A DNA stretch of 64,000 nucleotides from Nymphalis io. Taxonomy: Eukaryota; Arthropoda; Insecta; Lepidoptera; Nymphalidae. The notes beneath the pieces were generated by a model. It did no database searches and had not been told where the DNA came from. It saw only the letters and a list, made by a program, of their open reading frames with translations. The position numbers were made by a program, and so were the translations under genes. The stretch covers positions 11,966,001 to 12,030,000 of the forward strand of contig NC_065903.1 of NCBI RefSeq assembly GCF_905147045.1, written 5' to 3'. Shown here in pieces: positions 55,487 to 64,000 of this stretch (its first letter is position 1; the number at the start of each line of letters is the position of its first letter).

Positions 55487-55782
55487 TACTAGTGGTAGGG
55501 CTTCGTGCATGCTCGTCTGGGTATGTACCACCCATTCATCAGATATTCTATCCAAAATAGCAGTACTTGGTATTGTTGTGTTCCGGTTTGAAGGCTGAGT
55601 GAGCCAGTGTAATTACAAGCACAAGGGACATAACATCTTAGTTCCCAACGTTGGCGGCTCATTGACGATGTAAGCGATGATTAACATATCTTACAAAGCC
55701 AGTGTCTATGGACGTTGGTGACCACTTATTATCAGGTGACCCATGTGCTCGCCCGACTACCTATTCAATAAAAAAAAAAATA
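55487..55782 (+). mobile_element. retroposon family B, full length, long A tail
   Basis: CTTACTAGTGGTAGGGCTTCG to CTCGCCCGACTACCTATTCAATAAAAAAAAAA; complete. Confidence 0.9.
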
Positions 55783-56093
55783 TTTCTGGTAATTGTTCGT
55801 TGTATATTTCATTCAAGCCTGTAATTGTTTATAAACAGCTATACTAGCTTTTTGCTATCGATATAGCTAGTAGTTATAAGAATTAAATAATATGAACTTT
55901 TAAAAATTAATGTATCAACATTATTATGGAGGTAATTTCAATTTGTTTTGTTTTTTTTTCTGTGAGATTAATTTTTAAGAACCACTTAAAATAGAAAAAG
56001 GTTCATGCGTTTATGTTAATCGATATCTTCGCGACTGTGAAATGATATTTTTTATCGGTCTGTTTAAAATTTTAAGTAACGTCTTAATTTCAT
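55783..56093. other. AT-rich sequence, nothing recognised
   Basis: No gene or repeat family seen. Confidence 0.4.
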
Positions 56094-56102
56094 CAACAAG
56101 AT

Positions 56103-56104
<2 letters not shown>

Positions 56105-56135
<31 letters not shown>

Positions 56136-56451
56136 CAGCCAATCGTTGTCCACTGCTGAACATAGGCCTCTCCCAAGGTGCGCCAAAGCTCCCTGTCCTC
56201 CGCCTTCCGCATCCAGTTGGTGCCCGCCACCTTCTTAAGGTCGTCGGTCCACCTGGCTGGAGGGCGCCCTACGCTGCGCTTGCCGATTCGCGGTCTCCAC
56301 TCTATGACTCGTCTGCTCCAACGGCCATCGGTCCTACGACATACGTGACGAGCCCACTGCCACTTCAGCCTGCTAATTTTGCAAGCTATGTCGGTGACTC
56401 CGGTTCTTTTCCGGATAATCTCATTTCTGATCTTATCCTTCAAAGATACTC
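56105..56451 (-). mobile_element. RTE-type LINE 3' end with 11-bp TSD
   Basis: The direct repeat CAACAAGATAT flanks the insert exactly (56094-56104 and 56452-56462). The insert is a 5'-truncated RTE copy: about 105 codons of the polymerase C-terminus to a stop at 56134-56132, then a (TTGA)n tail on the minus strand (56105-56131). Clean ends and an intact frame indicate a recent insertion. Confidence 0.93.
56132..56451 (-). pseudogene. RTE reverse transcriptase C-terminal remnant
   Basis: In frame are VSLKDKIRNEIIRKRTGVTD, RLKWQWARHVCRRTDGRW, GKRSVGRPPARWTDDLKK and YVQQWTTIG, the signature C-terminus of RTE-clade polymerases. No catalytic core is present, so it cannot act. An open frame on the opposite strand (56042-56464) is a shadow. 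Confidence 0.9.
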
Positions 56452-56462
56452 CAACAAGATAT

Positions 56463-56753
56463 AAGGACACGATTTTTAACTATTTATTACAAAAAAACAT
56501 CTGTTTATTGAAAAATAAATTATTTATAAGTAAATTACAGTTACATAAACGCATTAAAAATACAGTTTTTATTATATATATATACTAATCGTGTTATAGT
56601 TTAAATATTTATTACGTGCAATTTGTTTGGAACACCAATGAATACAGAAATAATATGCTGCGTATAGTTGTTTTTTTTTTAAATGTAATCGTAAATAGAT
56701 ATTTATAATACAAATTGTAGTAAATATTATATGTACGTATGATTAGACAATCA
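56463..56753. other. AT-rich sequence, nothing recognised
   Basis: No gene or repeat family seen. Confidence 0.4.
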
Positions 56754-56774
56754 TATATAATTTTTTTTAAAAAA

Positions 56775-57082
56775 AGTCGAGATGGCCTAGTGGTTAGAAC
56801 GCGTGAATCTTAACCGATGCTCGTGGGTTCAAACGCGGGCAAGCACCACTGAATTTTCATGTGCTTAATTTGTGATTATAATTCATTCATTAATCTTGTG
56901 CTTGACGGTGAAGGAAAACATCGTGAGGAAACCTGCATGTGTCTAATTTCATTGAAATTATGTCACATGTGTATTCTGCCAACCCGCATTAGAGCAGCGT
57001 GGTGGAATAAGCTCTAAACCTTCTCCTAAAAAAGGGAGAGGAGGCCTTAGCCCAGCAGTGAGACATTCACACGCTGTTACGG
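56775..57082 (+). mobile_element. SINE family A, full length, with 12-bp TSD
   Basis: TATATAATTTTT lies at 56754-56765 and again at 57083-57094. Between the left copy and the head (GTCGAGATGGCCTAGTGG) are nine untemplated-looking bases (TTTAAAAAA). The body has a TCATTCAT duplication near 56883 and ends CACACGCTGTTACG. Confidence 0.93.
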
Positions 57083-57094
57083 TATATAATTTTT

Positions 57095-57441
57095 ACTATA
57101 ATTTCATACATTTTATCAAATATGTGGAAAATTTTATAATGTCTTCTTCTTCTTTCTTTTTCCAGGAGAAACGAATTATAAAAAAAATTATTACGTGTAC
57201 GTACAATGGTAAATTAAAATGGCGGAAGTGTCAGATGATATATTGCTAAATCTATTTTGTTCTTATGTATCATCCGCAATTAACAGTAAACCAATCCAAT
57301 AGAGTTCGGTCCTGATTATTAAGTGACTCAATTTATTTTTAAATAGATTGACGCGTAATTATTACAATTTTATTTGATACTCTGTAGATAAAATAAAATT
57401 TACTCGTTTTATTTTATATTATCTGTGTTAAAGATATACTT
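57095..57441. other. AT-rich sequence, nothing recognised
   Basis: No gene or repeat family seen. Confidence 0.4.
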
Positions 57442-57684
57442 GACGGATCGGTTGGCGTGGTTGGTAGATACTTGCCTTTCACGCCGCAGGTTGTGGTGTC
57501 GATTCCCACCCAGGACAGACATTTGTGTGAATAAACATGTCTGTTTGTCCTGAGTCTGGGTGTAATTTTCTATATAAGTATGTATTTACAAAAGAAAAGT
57601 AGTATATGTAGTATATCAGTTGTCTGGTTTCCATAGTACAAGCCCTGCTTAGTTTGTGATCAGAAGGCCGTGTGTGAATAATGT
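57442..57684 (+). mobile_element. SINE family C, near full length, tail lost
   Basis: GACGGATCGGTTGGCGTGG head, B box altered to GTGGTGTCGATTCCCAC, full body to GTGTGTGAATAATGT, then an A-run instead of CCCAGG(ATT)n. Confidence 0.87.
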
Positions 57685-58187
57685 AAAAAAAGAATACACA
57701 TACATATATCTAAGTAATATAAGCATTTAGTTAAGCAAAACATTTAATTTTATTTACCATTATAAAAGCAATAAATTAAAGATGTACATAATATAAATTA
57801 TAATATATCATTTGATACAAAATACATAAAATATTTAAAGCATTAAAAATAAACCGTATAATGGACAATCATTTTGTTTTATCTGTGGAATTTATAATGA
57901 ACGATGAAGCTGTTATCTCTAAATTATATTTCATAAATCAAAAACACGATTGTAGTTATTATCGTATTTGTTAAATTTAAAAAGTTACAGTTATTTTATA
58001 ACGAATTTCAAAAATGGAACAAATGTAGTCATTTGTCAGTTATTTCGCTATTTTGGCCTGGAAATAAAAGGAACCCCAGGATATAAGAAAAAAAAATACG
58101 CTAAATTAACTGCTTTAATAATCGGTAAGTATTTGTATGTTGTGTTGTAGAGAATATATAAAATTTTGCAAATAAGGTTGTTGTAAA
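57685..58187. other. AT-rich sequence, nothing recognised
   Basis: No gene or repeat family seen. Confidence 0.4.
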
Positions 58188-58310
58188 ACTTGACGGCCTC
58201 GTTGTTACTCCTAAGCCTAAGCTTGCTATTAGAGCTAGCTTAGAGACTTGCATATCCCGAGTTATCTAATCTAACCTGGAGTCAGAGAGTGTATACATAA
58301 GAGTCAAAAT
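58188..58310 (+). repeat. possible family D-like head, decayed
   Basis: TTGACGGCCTCGTTGTTACTCC, TATCCCGAGTTATCTAATC and GGAGTCAGAGAGTGTATACA follow the D order at low identity. Confidence 0.35.
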
Positions 58311-58932
58311 CAGTCAGAACGAGATATATGATTATAAAATTTAGCACTTTATTTATTTATTTATTCGTATGAGAATGAAACAATATATATAAAACTCATA
58401 CCAGAAGACGCAGAGAGTTTTGCAGAAGCTATATAATATTATTATATAAGTAACGACGCTTCGCAGTTTCAACCGCTTTTAATTTGAATGATTGACGTGA
58501 TAAGCGTTAATTTCTCTTATTCTTTAATAAATAGTTACGGCAATTATTGGTCATACTGTTTGAATTAAATCAACCGTATAAATCTTTATCTAAACTATCG
58601 GTGCACTGTAATCCGGGGCACATGTACAATCGCGGTGATTATTACGTTGCCTGCTTGTGTTGAACACAAAGCTATCTAACGAGGGAGCAAATACGAATGA
58701 GAGACTTGCTACGTAAATATTACTTGCAAAAATTTTATGATTAATGTATTTGACTTTTTTTTTTATCGAAACACAATAAAAGTAAATTTTATTAAATTAT
58801 CAAAGTTTAATTTTAAATACAGATAAACTTACATTATTTAAATAAATTATTGCATCAATTAAAACGAACAAGTGCGAGTTGAACTCGCGCACTGGTCACA
58901 CAACTAAACAATGTCAATATTTCTATTAATTT
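58311..58932. other. AT-rich sequence, nothing recognised
   Basis: No gene or repeat family seen. Confidence 0.4.
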
Positions 58933-59191
58933 GACGAGCTGGTTGGCGTAGTTGGTAGATACTTGCCTTTCACGCCGAAGGTTGTGGGTTCGATTCCCAC
59001 CCAGGACAGACATTTGTGTGCATGAACATGTTTGTTTGTCCTGAGTCTGGGTGTAATTATCTATATAAGTATGTATTTACAAAAGAAAAGTAGTATATCT
59101 AGTATATTAGTTGTCTGGTTTCCATAGCACAAGCTTTGTATAAGCTTAATTTGGGATCAGATGGCCGTGTGTGAAAAATGTCCCAGGATAT
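58933..59191 (+). mobile_element. SINE family C, full length
   Basis: GACGAGCTGGTTGGCGTAG head with intact B box, complete body to GTGAAAAATGTCCCAGGATA; the (ATT)n tail is reduced to TAATT. Very similar to 8351-8629. Confidence 0.9.
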
Positions 59192-59980
59192 AATTCCAAC
59201 AATGTTTCTAAATCCATAGTAAGGAGGAATGAGCCAAACGTCCAAATATGAACATCACAATATTATTGGTCGAATATAGTCGTTGATTAATTGAAATAAA
59301 AAAAACTAATTGCTTTAAATAATAAAAAAATACATTTGTTTTTAATTGATTATTCTGCACAGATAAAAAATAGTCAAGTAGATGAGATAAACTTTATTGT
59401 AAGATAAAAAAAATTGCTTCCAGTTTACGTTCTAAAGTCTCACTACAATACAAAAGGAAAACCCTTTCATAACGAGACTCCGGTCTAAATATCGGACTTG
59501 GGATAGCGCATTCTGACAATATTACACAAATAATGACACATCATTGATTGAATGACTTGTGACAAGGATTTATAGCATCATATACTAGCCGGTTACATCT
59601 TCATCTTTGAGGTTTATGTTAATATAGTAGTCGCTAAATTACGCACTCTAAGGAAAATCATTTTTTTTTAATCAATGATTATAGGCAAACGTATTTTCTA
59701 GAATTTAGTAATCGTGTTTCAGGTCTAATAATTCCTAGATATTTAATTTGTAAAAGTGACTTGTTTTTATGTCATTGTACGTGTAGGTGGACGCTTACCT
59801 GGTCCAAATTGTACTCTTTGTTTTCATATTAAAAAATACAATAAATTATTGATATCTAACTATATAAAGATAAATCTCTTAATTTATAAGAATTAGCTTA
59901 TTAATGTAATTTTTTTAAGTTACTAATATTATGCTAATAAGATATTAATGTAATATTTTTTTTTTATGTAAACTAAAACT
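59192..59980. other. AT-rich sequence, nothing recognised
   Basis: No gene or repeat family seen. Confidence 0.4.
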
Positions 59981-60242
59981 AGAATGACCCAGTGGATAAA
60001 GCTCGTAAATTTTAATCTGAACTTCCTAGCCCGAATCCAGGCAAGCGCCACTGAGCTCACATTTGCTTTATGCATGATTACACCTCATCTTCCGGTGACA
60101 GTGAAGTAAAAATTGAGAGAAAACCTGCAAGTGTCGTATGACATTTTACCACATGACATTACCCACCAACCCATTAAGGATTAGCTTGATGGATCAAGCT
60201 CCAAACATTCCAACAGGGAGGTCATTTACGGACTGTTATGTG
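59981..60242 (+). repeat. SINE family A relative, full-length layout, diverged
   Basis: GAATGACCCAGTGGATAAAGC (A box), AGCCCGAATCCAGGCAAGCGCC (B-box region), GAGAGAAAACCTGCAAGTGTCG, GATCAAGCTCCAAACATTCC and a GGACTGTTATGTG end. The order is complete but identity is low; it may be a sister subfamily. Confidence 0.65.
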
Positions 60243-61509
60243 TAAACTATATACACTATAATTTACAAATCTAAATTCGCACAAACATAAACAACACGTA
60301 TTAAGTCATAAATCACACTTCAAACTACGGGAACTATCAACAAAAGTGACATTTGGCATTGCTGACAATAATCGCCTATTAGCATAGGGTGTTTTACGTG
60401 TCGACACTGGCAACGCGCCAAATCCGGAATCAGGTGTGACCGAAATACACACTGGAACAACCTTAAAAAAACAAAACGTCACTAAAACAATACTTTAGCG
60501 CGGCAATAAAACTGATTTCATACTTTTTATTTGAAGACTATTTCGTTCAACAATATGTACATATTGTTCTTGTTTTTAAATATATGTAGATAAACCTTTT
60601 CTCATTCTTATATACAATATAAATTCTAAATGACCAATCGAACAAAAGACATTAAGTTTTGTTATTACAGTCAATAACTTAGATATACATTTTAAATAAA
60701 ACTAACATCTTTATTGTATAATTTATTATATTAAATTTTCAAAGTTAACATTTTCGAATTGAGTGTTTGTCAAATGATCTTGAAAAGCGATATGTTCGCA
60801 AAATAATGTATGACTAGTTTCTGAAACGGTTTCTGCATAATGATCATTATTTTATCATACGTTTTTTGACAAAGATTAGCGAACCAAATCTAATACATAA
60901 GCTTTTACTTATATCTCGAAAAAAATACGTTCATGACAAAATAGAACTTCTCTATTTGGTAGCGTTATAGCTTATAACGCAACCACCTATATTCACAACT
61001 GTTTTCTACTCTTAATTTAAAGCTAAATTTAACAATACGAGACCCACTAGACGTACTTCAAGTACATATCACTGAACGTGGCGATTAATTTAATACCAGT
61101 CGTACCAAAGGTAACAAGATCGGAGTATCCTACAACTTAACTCATCAAAGGTACCTTAAGTGCCGAACAGCTATATCAAAATATAAAGGAACCGGCGCGC
61201 ATACCGACAATAATACATCTACATTCAGATCACGCGATTAAACTTTATCTCTAAAGGTATATAGTCGAAAATTGCTTGTAATCGATTGATTTGAGTGTGT
61301 TTTTAAGTTTGCCGGTTACAAAGCAAGGGGCTGTCAAATCAATGATCACTCGATCTCGAACGCGACTCGATGACCCAGCGCAGATTTATTTCGTTACGTT
61401 TCGTGTATTGGAATCGAGACGATTGGATGTATGTATGGTAATAAATATCAGGAGTTTAAAATAGATTGGATTTTGTGTTTCGTTTACATTCACGTCTATA
61501 CGAAAAAAA
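60243..61509. other. repeat-poor unique sequence
   Basis: A long stretch free of recognised families. GC-richer parts lie at about 60385-60450 and 61310-61430 (CTCGATCTCGAACGCGACTCG). Candidate regulatory sequence; no gene seen. Confidence 0.4.
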
Positions 61510-61760
61510 TGCATCAGCCCGTGAATGTCCCACTGTCTCTCTTCTTATGGTATGGTCGCTGCCCGTTCTGTCCAATGTTTGTTCTTCAAAAACAGACGCG
61601 GAACTTATTTCAGCGAACTACTCCTACAAGAGGGACAAATTTAACCGACACGTCCACTTGTCCTCAAAATGAATTATGAATATAAATGTGGCGCTTGGCT
61701 AGATTTGACCTCAGAACTTTCGATTAGGATTCACAAGTTCTATCCACTGGGCTCATTACA
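61510..61760 (-). repeat. SINE family A relative, strongly decayed
   Basis: CATCAGCCCGTGAATGTCCCACTG at the left and GATTTGACCTCAGAACTTTC, TAGGATTCACAAGTTCTATCCACTGGGCTC at the right match the two ends; the middle is barely recognisable. Confidence 0.45.
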
Positions 61761-62246
61761 CTAACGAATATTAAAGTCAATTCATTATATAGTACAGATT
61801 TTTTTTAATTAATCTTTGTTCACCAGCTAAAGGTCATTGTCCTCTTCGTTCAGGGAACTATGAATCGAAAGAAATTCAAAAGTATATAAGCCTATTAGAA
61901 TAAAGATTTATTCGATTTGATATTGACTTGTGTAATAAATAAATATATATAAGGTAAAATAATGAGAGGGATAAAAACTTTATTGCACCCAAAATAGATG
62001 AAAAATAATAGAAAATATAATAGATGCAAAGGCGGCATTATCAAAAATTGCAATCTTTTACAGGCAACCTCGGGCGCCGTCGCAGAGATATGACCTAGGG
62101 TATTGTATTGAAATATGAATCTATATCACATAATTAAAACACTTTATATATAAACGGATTCATATTATATAAATAGTTTAAAATAAACCTACATAAAAGG
62201 TAATATAAATCAATGTTATTGTTTTAATTAATCTCTTATACAATTG
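61761..62246. other. AT-rich sequence, nothing recognised
   Basis: No gene or repeat family seen. Confidence 0.4.
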
Positions 62247-62430
62247 TCTCACAAAGAAGACCTCAAAAAACGTATAGAAGCTTTCGAGATGTGGACATAT
62301 AGACGTATGTTGGCCATTAGTTGGAATCAAAAGGTCTCGAACGTGGAAGTTCTGCGACGCGTCAACCAAAAACAGCAACTTTTGGAGACTGCCAAGAAGA
62401 GAAAAGTTGCATATCTCGGACACGTGCTTA
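62247..62430 (+). pseudogene. LINE (RTE-like) reverse transcriptase fragment
   Basis: The open frame reads KRIEAFEMWTYRRMLAISW, VEVLRRVNQKQQLLETAKKR and KVAYLGHVL, the region after the RT core in RTE and related LINEs (EAFEMWCYRRML...YLGHV). It stops short of the C-terminus and runs into AT-rich DNA at about 62430. No tail or TSD seen. Confidence 0.7.
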
Positions 62431-63099
62431 TCGTACTATTATACGTATTAATAAATCAGACGGAACGCGAAATTTATATAAAAACGATTAAAATTATTTT
62501 ATCTCAAATCTCAATATAATAAAATAAAATCTTGACGTTTGAATTTTTAGACATTTAAAATAACTTTTTGATACCAACACGTGTGATTCTAATACCTGAA
62601 AATACTTTAAAGTAATTTAGCACTCTAATAATAATTTTAATATCATTCCTAATACATATTTTTGTATACAATAACTTAACGCTTATACAGCCTTACCTTA
62701 CTTTCAACAGATATATTGGTAGAATTAATAATATTATAATATATTTTATTGTACACCACAATAAGACAACAACACCGCAAACTTATAATACAGAAAATTT
62801 AAAAAAAAAAAAACTACAGCACATGGCATATATTTAAATTTTGTTTAGTTTAAAAGTGTTGTGTATGTGTGTAGTAGTAGTAATATGTAGTTATTGCTTG
62901 TGAATAGATGAATAGATACATTATGTATGATACATCGATAGAAAGAATAAAATATCGTTTAATAATAAATGTTATTTAAAATCGATATTACATACTAGCG
63001 TATACTGTATCTGTAGAGTCGATTTCATAAAAAAAGGAAAAAAGATCAAGGTATGGTAACATTTTTTTTTTTCTTAAACCCAGTCAAAACATTGGTAAA
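62431..63099. other. AT-rich sequence, nothing recognised
   Basis: No gene or repeat family seen. Confidence 0.4.
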
Positions 63100-63265
63100 A
63101 TTCGTGCAGTGACACGCAAAATCGACAGGAAAGCGAGGATTAAGCGCGGCATGCGCACGCGCATCGACGCTATCGTTTTGTCATTCAGTTCGCACGTCGT
63201 ATTTTATACCGGCTATTTATATTAACCTCCTTCGTATGGCGACGGTCTTCATGTTGGAGTGCTCT
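63100..63265 (-). promoter_or_regulatory. CpG-rich patch with a TATA motif, possible promoter
   Basis: On the minus strand GGTATAAAATACG (TATA at 63208-63202) is followed by about 90 bp of GC- and CpG-rich sequence (GCGTCGATGCGCGTGCGCATGCCGCGC). That order fits a TATA promoter with a non-coding first exon. No good arthropod initiator sits at +30 and no strong donor follows. On the plus strand TCATTCAGTTCG (63181-63192) contains an initiator-like TCAGTT. No gene in the window can be tied to it; a distant 5' exon of netrin is possible but unproven. Confidence 0.3.
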
Positions 63266-63477
63266 TAAAAATATAAATGTATTTAGACGGTTTTTTTAAC
63301 TGATTATTTCATAACAATATACACGTGATTAGTTAAAACAATAATATAATAAGGGCAGTGTCATACATATATTTCTTAATATAAGCTTTTTCTATTCTTA
63401 AGGAACATTTGCTCTTATAGAATCTATAGAAAAATTGTATGTATGGATCTTACTAGAGACCAAGTTTTTCAACCTCT
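63266..63477. other. AT-rich sequence, nothing recognised
   Basis: No gene or repeat family seen. Confidence 0.4.
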
Positions 63478-63642
63478 AAGTTTTCATGAGCTTAATTTGT
63501 GTTCATGATTCATCTCGTGCTTACTCGGCGAAATGAAATATCGTGAGGAAACCTGCCAATGTCAGATGAAATTCTATCATATTTATCAACCTGCATTAGA
63601 GCACCGTGGTATAATATACTCCAAACTTTCTTCTTAAAGAGG
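63478..63642 (+). repeat. SINE family A, body only, decayed
   Basis: TTTTCATGAGCTTAATTTGTGTTCATGATTCATCTCGTGCTTAC, ATCGTGAGGAAACCTGCCAATGTC and GCATTAGAGCACCGTGGTATAAT follow the family; head and tail are missing. Confidence 0.7.
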
Positions 63643-64000
63643 AAAACTTAAAGACAATTTTTACTACTTCTAGGAGTGTTCTGTTTTACTAAAATATACG
63701 CCAATATAATTAAAAAATCCAATGATCGTATAAAGTCATGACAAGCACGCTCATAAACAAAACTTACTTTTTTTAATTATTCAAATTCTTGCACGGCGTT
63801 CATCAATCAGGAATACCAAAAAAAAACACTTAACTTTAATAAGATACCTTCCCTAACCCAAATAACTATTAAAAGTTTTCAAGTGAGATTATTTCACTAC
63901 AAATGGAATGTACCTAAACCTAGGCGACGAGTAATTAGTCGCCAAATTCCTGAAGACGACAAGGAATGTCCAATTTGAACGGCTAAAATAGCAAAGGGTT
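63643..64000. other. right-edge sequence, nothing recognised
   Basis: No gene or repeat family seen up to the window end. Confidence 0.4.

Overview
The window looks like a piece of a butterfly or moth nuclear genome, most likely a nymphalid. It is AT-rich and intron-dominated, and several short retroposon families of lepidopteran type are scattered through it. Only one host protein-coding segment can be supported: a single GC-rich, CpG-rich exon on the minus strand (34053-35061). It encodes the signal peptide, the laminin N-terminal domain and the complete first laminin-EGF repeat of a netrin, the secreted axon-guidance ligand. The exon ends at a phase-1 splice donor (AAAG|GTTTGT). No later netrin exon is visible between it and position 1, so the downstream intron is at least 34 kb and runs off the left edge. 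The sequence from 35.2 kb to 64 kb is 5' of the netrin coding start. It is either upstream intergenic DNA or a 5' intron behind an unseen non-coding first exon; a minus-strand TATA-containing patch near 63.2 kb is one weak candidate for a distant promoter.

The rest is mobile DNA and its debris. Family A is a ~300-bp SINE with a tRNA-Lys(CTT)-like head and a GTTACT-type tail: nine clear copies (1545, 12277, 18806, 22741, 26043, 28397, 36152, 54691, 56775) and many decayed ones. Family B is a ~290-bp poly(A)-ended retroposon, the commonest here, with no obvious pol III promoter. Family C is a ~275-bp SINE with a tRNA-Glu-like head and an (ATT)n tail. Family D is a ~360-bp tRNA-headed SINE, two copies of which carry the same extra ~220 bp at the 3' side. 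Families F and H are MITE-like elements with short inverted termini. Families G and I are short dispersed lepidopteran repeats. Longer retroelements are the 3' part of a Jockey-like LINE at the left edge (3-1157, (AAAT)n tail), a dead Jockey-like remnant (40509-41066), two RTE 3' ends (32340-32613 and 56105-56451) and a third RTE-like scrap (62247-62430). An unclassified ~490-bp GC-rich insertion at 2971-3462 is flanked by a perfect 13-bp target duplication.

Nested insertions give a local relative chronology: D was hit by F, which was hit by B (12858-13575); F was hit by B (37106-37642); A was hit by B (33174-33650). Private features include a diverged ~100-bp tandem array (43826-44241), a 32-bp tandem array running into a perfect hairpin (39754-39875) and a large AT palindrome (14211-14372). 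I see no sign of a new multi-gene system. The items most worth following are the unclassified 2971-3462 insertion, the composite D element, the tandem arrays and the repeat-free GC patches that may be netrin cis-regulatory DNA.
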